Assembly: GCA_902783705.1 (NCBI GenBank)
Contig: CACZSA010000115.1
Span: forward strand, 1-13,271
Origin: an uncultured Ruminococcus sp.
GTDB lineage: Bacteria; Bacillota; Clostridia; Oscillospirales; CAG-272
Length of the DNA: 13,271 bases
Direction: 5' to 3'
The translations under genes were made by a program, and so were the position numbers. A model generated the notes under the pieces. The model saw nothing but the letters and a program-made list of their open reading frames with translations. It was not told the origin of the DNA and ran no database searches. Below, piece after piece: positions 1-6,295 of this stretch (position 1 is the first letter of the stretch; every line of letters begins with the position of its first letter).

Positions 1-987
1 CCCTTCATCCCGCAGCCCGGCGCGGACGGGGACGCGGTATGCCGCCGGATCCTCGACATTCAGGCGCGCGGGCTCGCGAAACGCATCCGGGCGGCGCATG
101 CCTCGACCTGCGTGATCGGGCTGTCCGGCGGGCTTGATTCGACCCTCGCGCTCCTCGTGACAGCGGAGGCCATGCGCCTGCTCGGACGGGATCCGGGGGA
201 CGTCATCGCCCTGACCATGCCGTGCTTCGGGACGACGGCGCGGACCCGCTCGAACGCCGAGCTGCTCGGCGCGATGCTGAAAACGCGCTTCCGCACGGTG
301 GATATCAAGGAATCGGTCGATCTGCATTTCCGCGACATCGGGCACGATCCCGAGGACCGCTCCGTGGTGTACGAGAACGCGCAGGCCCGGGAGCGCACGC
401 AGATCCTCATGGACATCGCGAACGCGGAGAACGGCCTCGTCATCGGGACGGGCGATCTCTCCGAACTGGCCCTCGGCTGGGCGACCTACAACGGGGACCA
501 CATGTCGAACTACGGCGTGAACGGCGGCGTGCCGAAGACCCTGGTGCGCGTGCTGGTGGATTATTACGCCCGCGCGAACGGGGAGACGATCTCCGCCGAA
601 GACGGGAACGGCCGGGTCCGCACGCTCGGCGACGTGCTGCGGGATATCCTCGCAACGCCCGTGAGCCCGGAGCTCCTCCCCCCGAAGGAGGGCGAGATCG
701 CGCAGAAGACCGAGGATCTCGTCGGGCCGTACGATCTGCACGATTTCTTCCTCTACCACTATGTGCGGTGGGGAGAGACGCCCGAGAAGATGAAGCGGGA
801 GGCGCTTGCGGCTTTCGGCGGGCAGTTTGACGAGGCGACGGTCGATAAGTGGCTCACCGTGTTCCTGCGCCGGTTCCGCACGCAGCAGTTCAAGCGGTCC
901 GCGCTGCCCGACGGTCCGAAGGTCGGATCGGTCGCGCTCAGCCCGCGGGGCGACTGGCGGATGCCCTCGGACGCGGACGCCGATTGA
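1..987 (+). CDS. nadE: Glutamine-dependent NAD+ synthase, C-terminal part (5' end outside window)
   Basis: Final step of NAD+ synthesis: ATP-dependent amidation of nicotinic acid adenine dinucleotide in the cytoplasm. The frame is open from base 1, so 328 residues of a longer protein are seen. The ATP-pyrophosphatase P-loop is SGGLDS at fragment residues 42-47. Further family signatures are the YENAQARERTQILMDIAN stretch and GTGDLSELALGWATYNGD, followed by a HMSNYGVNGGVPKTLV block. The preceding PFIPQPG-type residues resemble the linker after an N-terminal nitrilase-like glutaminase domain, so the full protein is probably the roughly 640-residue glutamine-using form rather than the short ammonia-using form; the glutaminase half itself is not visible. 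The GTG at 112 is internal to the motif and is not the start. The gene is followed after 64 bases by the nucleosidase gene on the same strand, with no terminator seen between them. Confidence 0.95.
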   Translation, partial: PFIPQPGADGDAVCRRILDIQARGLAKRIRAAHASTCVIGLSGGLDSTLALLVTAEAMRLLGRDPGDVIALTMPCFGTTARTRSNAELLGAMLKTRFRTVDIKESVDLHFRDIGHDPEDRSVVYENAQARERTQILMDIANAENGLVIGTGDLSELALGWATYNGDHMSNYGVNGGVPKTLVRVLVDYYARANGETISAEDGNGRVRTLGDVLRDILATPVSPELLPPKEGEIAQKTEDLVGPYDLHDFFLYHYVRWGETPEKMKREALAAFGGQFDEATVDKWLTVFLRRFRTQQFKRSALPDGPKVGSVALSPRGDWRMPSDADAD

Positions 988-1018
988 GCACAAAATCAGA
1001 ATATATAGAGATGCAGCG

Positions 1019-1037
1019 GGAATCCGCAGGGGATTCC
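1019..1037 (+). other. Small hairpin just upstream of the nucleosidase ribosome binding site
   Basis: GGAATCC (1019-1025) and GGATTCC (1031-1037) form a perfect 7-bp stem with a five-base loop. No T-run follows, so it is not a standard terminator. It ends three bases before AAGGA of the next gene, so it could affect transcript stability or translation, but this is inference and it may be chance in G+C-rich DNA. Confidence 0.3.
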
Positions 1038-1051
1038 GGAAAGGACGAGCA

Positions 1052-1804
1052 ATGAAGAAGGGAAGATACGGGATCATCGCGCCCATGCAGATCGAAGCGG
1101 AGCACATCATCGCCGCGATGGAGGACGCGCGGACCGAGGTCGTCGGGGGGATCACCTTCACGATCGGGACCCTGCGGATGGAGAACCCCCAGGCGGGCGG
1201 CGAGATCGGCGAGGCGGAGGCGGTCGTCGCGGTCTGCGGCATCGGCAAGGTCTTCGCCGCGATGTGCGCGCAGACGATGATCGTGAAATACGCGCCGGAC
1301 TGCATCATCAACACGGGCGTCGCGGGGACCCTCTCCCCGGATATCGGGATCGGAGACGTGGTGCTCGCGTCCGACGTGGTCCAGCACGACATGGACACCT
1401 CCCCCCTCGGCGACCCGGTGGGGATGATCTCCGGGCTGAATATCATCAAGATGCACTGCTCCGACCTCCTGCGCATGAGCGAGCTGAAAAACGCCGCGGC
1501 GTATGTGCTCGACGGCACGGGGACGAAGGTCTTCACGGACCGCGTGATCGCCACCGGGGACCAGTTCATCGCGAACCGCGAAAAGAAGCGGGAGATCGCA
1601 GAGCGCTTCGGCGCGTCAGTGTGTGAAATGGAGGGCGGCGCGGTCGGACAGGTCTGCACGGCGAACAAGGTGCCCTTCGCGGTGGTCCGGACGATTTCGG
1701 ACAGCGCGGACGGCGGCGCGGTCGAGGACTATCCCGCCTTCGCGAAAAAGGCCGCCGAGATCTCCGCAAAGATCGTCATCCGCGCGGCGACGCTGATATG
1801 GTGA
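1052..1804 (+). CDS. mtnN: 5'-methylthioadenosine/S-adenosylhomocysteine nucleosidase
   Basis: Hydrolyses the glycosidic bond of methylthioadenosine, S-adenosylhomocysteine and 5'-deoxyadenosine to release adenine; it works in methionine salvage and removes inhibitory by-products of SAM-using enzymes. The 250-residue protein has the phosphorylase-superfamily layout: an N-terminal GIIAPMQIEAE segment (E15 matches the catalytic-site Glu12 of the E. coli enzyme), INTGVAG at 86-92, CEMEGGAV at 191-198 with substrate-binding E194, and ISDSAD at 215-220 with catalytic D217. The ATG at 1052 is chosen because AAGGA (1041-1045) lies six bases upstream and homology begins there; a longer frame from 806 only runs across the end of the NAD synthase gene. 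A 7-bp hairpin (1019-1037) sits just before the ribosome site. The GIYMEEE-type start is varied to APMQIE here. It probably follows the NAD synthase gene in one transcript. Confidence 0.93.
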   Translation: MKKGRYGIIAPMQIEAEHIIAAMEDARTEVVGGITFTIGTLRMENPQAGGEIGEAEAVVAVCGIGKVFAAMCAQTMIVKYAPDCIINTGVAGTLSPDIGIGDVVLASDVVQHDMDTSPLGDPVGMISGLNIIKMHCSDLLRMSELKNAAAYVLDGTGTKVFTDRVIATGDQFIANREKKREIAERFGASVCEMEGGAVGQVCTANKVPFAVVRTISDSADGGAVEDYPAFAKKAAEISAKIVIRAATLIW

Positions 1805-1829
1805 CCCGTTAAAGTATTATGTTTACATA

Positions 1830-2093
1830 ATGACCAATACGTTCAACTCAATACTGTATGTAGGAATGACAAATGATTTGCGCCGCCGCGTGACAGAGCA
1901 CAGAACAAATCGCAATCCCGACAGTTTTACGGCAAAATATCATGCGCATAAGCTGGTATGGTTTGAACAGACAAAAAGTGTGTATTCTGCGATCTCACGG
2001 GAGAAGCAGATTAAGGACTGGAGCAGAAAGAAAAAACTGGATTTGATCCTTGACACAAATCCGTCATTTGTAGATCTATACCCTACGCTATGA
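1830..2093 (+). CDS. GIY-YIG single-domain nuclease (UPF0213-like), start region defective or unusual
   Basis: Small GIY-YIG nuclease-fold protein; the biological role of this stand-alone family is not settled. From the only ATG the product is 87 residues: LYVG at 9-12 (the YIG motif), DLRRRVTEH at 16-24 with the expected catalytic arginine, and ISREKQIKDW at 55-64 with the metal-binding glutamate E58. The first motif is encoded but lies upstream: codons from 1809 read LKYYVYI directly into the ATG at 1830. Between the upstream in-frame TGA (1794-1796) and 1830 there is no ATG, GTG, TTG or CTG. Starting at 1830 removes the first strand and its tyrosine, so the product would probably be inactive. 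Either this is a decaying gene, a rare start codon is used, or there is an indel. The gene is visibly A+T-richer than its neighbours, suggesting transfer. No clear ribosome site precedes 1830. Confidence 0.7.
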   Translation: MTNTFNSILYVGMTNDLRRRVTEHRTNRNPDSFTAKYHAHKLVWFEQTKSVYSAISREKQIKDWSRKKKLDLILDTNPSFVDLYPTL

Positions 2094-2225
2094 GTAGTAT
2101 GTCGGAAATCAGATGCAATTTGTCATGCAGATACAACTTCAGTCTGTCATGGATGGCTGAAGAAACATGGATAAATAACATGTATGGCTGCCCGAAAATG
2201 GTCTCCGGTTTCATTCGTGCTCGCT

Positions 2226-2282
2226 AATTTCGGGGAGATTGCCACGTCGTGAGCCTTAAGGCTCACTCCTCGCAATGACAAA
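2226..2282 (-). repeat. 57-base palindromic repeat unit, copy 1 (REP-like)
   Basis: Read on the minus strand the unit is TTTGTCATTGCGAGGA, then an 18-base perfect palindrome (GTGAGCC TTAA GGCTCAC, 2249-2266), then GACGTGGCAATCTCCCCGA ending AATT. ATTGC near one end pairs with GCAAT near the other, giving an outer stem around the inner 7-bp hairpin. Copy 2 at 2430-2486 has the same length and the same 16-base head; its 23-base tail differs at one base. This resembles extragenic palindromic (REP-type) repeats seen in many bacterial genomes; assignment to a named family cannot be made here. Confidence 0.85.
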
Positions 2283-2429
2283 GTGCAGTTTGAAGTAAGC
2301 CGCATCCGGAACCCGGAACCAATGAACAATTGAGTTTACTTTTCATTTGTCCTGAGGACCCGTAAAATGCCTCTGGATAGATTGGGATATTGAAAACGGG
2401 TGTTGGTTTTCATACCTATCCAGCTTCCG

Positions 2430-2486
2430 TTTGTCATTGCGAGGAAGGCGTCCTGAGACGCCTGACGTGGCAATCTCCCCGATATT
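2430..2486 (+). repeat. 57-base palindromic repeat unit, copy 2 (REP-like)
   Basis: The unit is TTTGTCATTGCGAGGA (2430-2445), then AGGCGTC CTGA GACGCCT (2446-2463), then GACGTGGCAATCTCCCCGA ending TATT (2464-2486). The inner 18 bases form a 7-bp stem with a four-base loop. The stem sequence is unlike that of copy 1 (GTGAGCC/GGCTCAC), yet pairing is kept on both sides. Head and tail match copy 1 except for one base near the end. The two copies face in opposite directions, like a pair of REP elements. Confidence 0.85.
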
Positions 2487-2493
2487 GAGGATG

Positions 2494-2522
2494 TAGACAG
2501 AGTATTGGTGATATATTATATT
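2494..2522 (+). promoter_or_regulatory. Possible sigma-A-type promoter for the kinase/glycosidase operon
   Basis: TAGACA (2494-2499) and TATATT (2517-2522) are separated by exactly 17 bases and each is one base off consensus. The leader to the ATG at 2612 would be about 82 bases. The surrounding DNA is A+T-rich, so a chance match is possible. Confidence 0.4.
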
Positions 2523-2611
2523 TTGCCATGTGTGTGATTGGTGACCGATCTCGACTTATTCATTTGATAGCGTAAAACGATCTGTTTCCGGATCAATTTA
2601 ACAATAGGAAA

Positions 2612-3700
2612 ATGAAAATAAGATTTGACTATACCTCTGATGCCATCCTCCGTTCAGCCGCGTCCCTCTTCTTCCGCGATCCGGCGGATGTGACGCTCCT
2701 CTCGTCGAGCGCGCGGGAGGCGGACGATCGCGCGGCGGCGACGGTCACGGCGGGGGACGGGGCGCGGTATGTGCTCAAGCTCGCGTCGAACGCGTTCACC
2801 CATCCCCGGCGGATCGAAGGGTGGACCTCGCTCATCCGGACCGCGCGCGCGATGGGCGTATATATGCCCGCCCTGATCCCCTCCCTCGCCGGACGGATCG
2901 CGGAGACCCGGGAGATCGACGGGCGTCCCTTCGTCGTCTGGGCGGAGGAGTTCGCGCCGTATCCGCTCGCCGAGACGCAGGAGGAGTACGGCACGGACGG
3001 CTACCGCGAAAAGGACGCCGCCCGCCCGAAATCCCCCGACGGATGCCCCGCATGGCAGACCGAGCTGATCCGCTTCAACGCGAAGCTTGCGGCGGCGCGT
3101 CTCCCCGGCGGATGGGGCATCTCCGGCTATGCCCGCCTCGCCCCGCCCGAGGACGCGGAAACCGACGAGGCGGAGGAAACCCTCCTCGAAGCCGAGCGGC
3201 AGATCCGGGAGAAGCATCCCGCGCTGCTCTCAAGATGGCGGACGCTCCGGGCGCACTGGGAGGAGAACCGGGACGCCCTCGCCTCGCTCTATCCGCGTCT
3301 TCCGACCTCGGTCTTTCAGGCGGACTGGAACGACACGAACGTGCTGCTCTCGGAGGACGGTCACTTCGCGGGGCTGATCGATTATAACCTCGCGGGAGAG
3401 GACACCGCCCTGAACATGGCGCTCTCCATCGGATATTACCGCTTCAACGCGACGAATCCTCTCACGGCGGAGGCGCACGCGCAAAAAGTCCTCCGCATCT
3501 TCGGGGAGGAGCGGGCGTGGAACGACGACGAGATCGCTGCCGCGCCGCTTCTCTGGAAGTATCTGAACGCTGTCTGGTGGGGAGAGGCCGAGGATCTCGA
3601 AAAAGCGGCAGACGACTGTGAAGCCGCCCGCGTCCTCGACCGGATCGAAGAACGGCTCACGGAATCCGTCGATTTCCGCGATGCCATGATTCAACCGTAG
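2612..3700 (+). CDS. Phosphotransferase-fold (APH family) small-molecule kinase, substrate unknown
   Basis: Member of the aminoglycoside phosphotransferase/choline kinase-like superfamily, cytoplasmic, transferring phosphate from ATP to an unknown small molecule. In 362 residues it shows RYVLKLAS (52-59) with a likely ATP-binding K56, the catalytic-loop motif FQADWNDTNVLL (235-246) with catalytic D238 and metal-binding N243, and GLIDYNLAGED (254-264) with the second metal-binding D257. The usual loop histidine (HxD) is glutamine here. An NDTN loop followed by IDxNLAG recalls Clostridia proteins annotated only as phosphotransferase family. The ATG at 2612 has a poor ribosome site (AGG only three bases away), but the sequence looks natural from this methionine. 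The next gene follows after 62 bases without a visible terminator, so it may head the glycosidase operon. Antibiotic resistance should not be inferred; a sugar or cofactor substrate is equally possible. Confidence 0.8.
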   Translation: MKIRFDYTSDAILRSAASLFFRDPADVTLLSSSAREADDRAAATVTAGDGARYVLKLASNAFTHPRRIEGWTSLIRTARAMGVYMPALIPSLAGRIAETREIDGRPFVVWAEEFAPYPLAETQEEYGTDGYREKDAARPKSPDGCPAWQTELIRFNAKLAAARLPGGWGISGYARLAPPEDAETDEAEETLLEAERQIREKHPALLSRWRTLRAHWEENRDALASLYPRLPTSVFQADWNDTNVLLSEDGHFAGLIDYNLAGEDTALNMALSIGYYRFNATNPLTAEAHAQKVLRIFGEERAWNDDEIAAAPLLWKYLNAVWWGEAEDLEKAADDCEAARVLDRIEERLTESVDFRDAMIQP

Positions 3701-3762
3701 TTTTTCCGACACGTGTATTCACTATTCCTTCATAACTTCTCACTTCAAAATAGGAGGCTGTC

Positions 3763-5640
3763 ATGCTGAAACTGCAATTCTTCAGGCCGTCCGAGCTGAA
3801 GCCCGCGGGCTGGCTCCGGCGCGAGCTCGAGATCCAGGCGGACTCTCTGTCCGGGAATCTCGACAAGATCTGGCCCGATATCCGCGACTCGCGATGGGTC
3901 GGCGGCGACCGGGAGGGCTGGGAGCGCGTCCCGTACTGGCTCGACGGCTTCATCCCGCTCGCGTATCTGCTCGACGATGAAGACAAGATCGCGAGAGCGA
4001 AGCGGTATATCGACGCCATCGCCGCGGGACAGAAGCCCGACGGATGGCTCTGCCCCTGCACGGACGAGGAGCGCGCGGGCTACGACATGTGGGCGCTCTA
4101 TCTCATCGACAAGGTCCTCATGCTCTATTACGACTGCTCCGGCGACGAGCGGATCCCGGACATCGTGAAGCGCTCGCTCGCGAATCTGTACGAGCACATT
4201 CAGGCGCATCCGATCTTCTCCTGGGCGCATTCCCGGTGGTTCGAATGCCTCATCCCGATCTTCCGGATGTACGAGCTCTGCCATGAGGACTGGCTTCTCG
4301 ACCTCGGGCGCCTCCTGCGTTCTCAGGGCATGAAGTACGAGGAGATCTACGCCGACTGGCAGTATAAGATCCCCGAGCGCAAGTGGCAGTGGGAATCCCA
4401 CGTCGTCAATCAGGGCATGGCGATCAAGGAGGGCGCGCTTTCGTCGCTCCTCGATAACGGCGAGGCGGACGACAGCTTCTCCGAATTCATGCTGAACGAG
4501 CTCTTCACCTATCACGGCACGGCGGTCGGGCACTTCACCGGGGACGAATGCCTCTCCGGGACCTCGCCGATCCAGGGCACCGAGCTCTGCGGCGTCGCGG
4601 AGGCGATGTACTCCTACGAGGTCCTCTTCGCGCTGACGGGCAATCCGATCTGGGCAGACCGGCTTGAGAAGCTGGCATTCAACGCGTTCCCCGCGACCGT
4701 CACCCCGGACATGTGGGGCCATCAGTACGACCAGATGACCAACCAGATCGCGTGCGTCCGCCTGCCCGCGGATCACGTCATCTTCCGCACGAACTCCGCG
4801 GAGTCCCATCTCTACGGCCTCGAGCCGAACTATGGCTGCTGCACGGCGAACTTCAATCAGGCATGGCCGAAATTCGCCCGCTCGGCGATGATGCGCTCCC
4901 CGGACGGCGTGACGGTGTGCTCGCCCGTGCCGGCGGTCCTCGAGACGGAGATCGGCGGGGCGAAGGTGAGGATCGAATGCGACACGATCTACCCCTTCGA
5001 CGGGCGGATCAATTTCCTCGTCGAGGCGGAGCGCCCGGTCGACTTCACGCTGACCCTGCGCGTGCCCGGTACGGCGGCGTCGGCGAAGATCGACGGGGAG
5101 GACGCGGAGCCCGGCACGCTCGTCACGCTGGCGCGCACGTGGTCCGGTTCGTCCGCCGTGACGATGGAGCTTGCATTCGCAGTCAAGCGGATCGCGCGCC
5201 CGTCGGGGCTCTTCTCGCTGGAGCGGGGACCGCTCGTGTACGCGCTGGAGATCGGCGAGGAATTCACGAAGCTCGAATACGAACGCGGAGGCGTGGAGCG
5301 GAAATTCCCCTACTGCGACTGGGAGGTCCGCCCGACGACCGAGTGGCAGTACGCCTTCGATTTCACGGACACGGACGAGATCACGGTGCATGCGGCAGAG
5401 GACGTCGGGGACGTTCCGTTCGCGCCGGAGAACGCACCGTGCTGGCTCGAGGTGCCCGTCTCGCAGATCAACTGGGGCTATGAGCCGCTCTCGGGGATCG
5501 TGGCGCGGGCGCATCCTCTCTGTGCCATGCCGATCGGGCCGAGGAAGACCGTGCGCTTTTTGCCCTACGGCTCGACGAACATCCGCCTGACCGAACTGCC
5601 GCAGGCGGAACATCCGCAGGCGGAAGACCCCGATGCCTGA
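3763..5640 (+). CDS. GH127-type beta-L-arabinofuranosidase (DUF1680 family)
   Basis: Predicted glycoside hydrolase removing beta-L-arabinofuranosyl residues from plant-derived oligosaccharides. The 625-residue protein has the (alpha/alpha)6 catalytic domain in its first two-thirds and beta-sandwich segments after about residue 380. The family's zinc/cysteine centre is present: ELC at 274-276 and the double cysteine GCCTANFNQAWPK at 358-370, where one of C359/C360 corresponds to the cysteine nucleophile. By alignment with the known family pattern, E262 (TGDECLSG) is the likely acid/base; this is inference. AGGAGG (3752-3757) five bases before the ATG fixes the start. No signal peptide is visible, so action on imported oligosaccharides is likely. 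Its stop overlaps the next gene by eight bases. Because GH127 also contains an aceric acid hydrolase from rhamnogalacturonan-II breakdown, the exact sugar is uncertain. A ribulokinase gene about 5.5 kb away fits arabinose use. Confidence 0.85.
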   Translation: MLKLQFFRPSELKPAGWLRRELEIQADSLSGNLDKIWPDIRDSRWVGGDREGWERVPYWLDGFIPLAYLLDDEDKIARAKRYIDAIAAGQKPDGWLCPCTDEERAGYDMWALYLIDKVLMLYYDCSGDERIPDIVKRSLANLYEHIQAHPIFSWAHSRWFECLIPIFRMYELCHEDWLLDLGRLLRSQGMKYEEIYADWQYKIPERKWQWESHVVNQGMAIKEGALSSLLDNGEADDSFSEFMLNELFTYHGTAVGHFTGDECLSGTSPIQGTELCGVAEAMYSYEVLFALTGNPIWADRLEKLAFNAFPATVTPDMWGHQYDQMTNQIACVRLPADHVIFRTNSAESHLYGLEPNYGCCTANFNQAWPKFARSAMMRSPDGVTVCSPVPAVLETEIGGAKVRIECDTIYPFDGRINFLVEAERPVDFTLTLRVPGTAASAKIDGEDAEPGTLVTLARTWSGSSAVTMELAFAVKRIARPSGLFSLERGPLVYALEIGEEFTKLEYERGGVERKFPYCDWEVRPTTEWQYAFDFTDTDEITVHAAEDVGDVPFAPENAPCWLEVPVSQINWGYEPLSGIVARAHPLCAMPIGPRKTVRFLPYGSTNIRLTELPQAEHPQAEDPDA

Positions 5641-6265
5641 GGCGGACATGCGGAACCGGCTGCTTCTGCGGATCGCGGGGATCGCCCTCTTCCTCGCGAT
5701 CGTCGGCCTCGGGGGGTATCTGCTCCTCTCGCCGGATCCCTTCGCCGCGCTCCGTCGTCCGGAGGTCCCTGCCGTCGAGGTCCCGGACTGGGTCGACGTG
5801 CAGCTCATCCCGGTCGACGGCGCGTCGCGGAGAGGGGAGAAGCTCGATGCGGTGAACGACATCGTGATCCACTACGTCGGCAATCCCGGCACGAGCGCGA
5901 AGAACAACCGCAGCTATTTCGCGAATCCGGATTCCGAGGTCAGCGCCCATTTCGTCGTGGGGCTGGAGGGGGAAGTGATCCTCTGCGTGCCGCTCGACGA
6001 GAAGTCCTCGGCCTCGAACTGGCGCAACCGGGACACGATCTCGATCGAGGTCTGCCACCCGGACGAGACGGGCGCATTCACCGACGCCGCCTACGACGCC
6101 CTTGTGCGGCTCACGGCATGGCTCTGCGACGAATACGGCCTGACCGCCCGGCACGTGATCCGGCACTACGACATCACGGGAAAGCTCTGCCCGCTTTACT
6201 ATGTGGAGCACGAGGACGCGTGGGAGGCGTTTCACGCGGACGTCGAGGCGCAGCGGAACCCGTGA
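5633..6265 (+). CDS. Membrane-anchored N-acetylmuramoyl-L-alanine amidase (Amidase_2 domain)
   Basis: Zinc amidase cleaving the bond between muramic acid and the stem peptide of peptidoglycan. Of 210 residues, about 13-33 form a hydrophobic N-terminal segment (signal anchor or signal peptide) after a short arginine-containing start, placing the domain outside the membrane. The T7-lysozyme-type fold shows H80 (DIVIHYVGNPG), SAHFVVG at 104-110, SIEVCH at 137-142 and RHYDITGKLCP at 177-187. H80, H178 and C186 match the zinc ligands, with the eight-residue H-to-C spacing of T7 lysozyme; K184 matches its catalytic lysine. The ATG at 5633 overlaps the upstream gene by eight bases, so translation is probably coupled; ATG 5648 is an alternative with the same membrane segment. 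No peptidoglycan-binding repeat is present, so this is the bare catalytic domain. Its place among glycosidases is unusual. Confidence 0.9.
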   Translation: MPEADMRNRLLLRIAGIALFLAIVGLGGYLLLSPDPFAALRRPEVPAVEVPDWVDVQLIPVDGASRRGEKLDAVNDIVIHYVGNPGTSAKNNRSYFANPDSEVSAHFVVGLEGEVILCVPLDEKSSASNWRNRDTISIEVCHPDETGAFTDAAYDALVRLTAWLCDEYGLTARHVIRHYDITGKLCPLYYVEHEDAWEAFHADVEAQRNP

Positions 6266-6295
6266 CGCGACAGACGATATGAGAAAGGACAAATC

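Larger units (their letters stand above)
2094..2611. other. A+T-rich intergenic region carrying two inverted palindromic repeats
   Basis: These 518 bases have no convincing gene. Stops are frequent and composition is much less G+C-rich than either side. The part with visible structure is two 57-base repeat units in opposite orientation (2226-2282 and 2430-2486), separated by 147 bases in which nothing was recognised. After the second unit there is a possible promoter (2494-2522) for the downstream kinase gene. A minus-strand open frame at 2147-2329 is only the translated repeat and is not supported as a gene. Confidence 0.75.

Noticed and set aside
985..1009. Promoter between the NAD synthase and nucleosidase genes (TTGAGC and TATAGA)
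   Set aside because: The spacer is only 14 bases, too short for a sigma-A promoter; read-through from upstream is simpler.
2147..2329. 60-codon minus-strand frame in the A+T-rich island
   Set aside because: Its central residues are just the translation of repeat copy 1; no ribosome site or homology is seen.
2226..2486. CRISPR array or insertion-sequence ends
   Set aside because: Only two units, in opposite orientation, 147 bases apart, with no transposase or cas gene and no spacer pattern. A REP-like pair explains them better.
3745..5862. 705-codon open frame on the minus strand
   Set aside because: It is antisense to the GH127 and amidase genes, which carry catalytic motifs and ribosome sites. 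Its arginine-, valine- and aspartate-heavy product is typical of a shadow frame in G+C-rich DNA.
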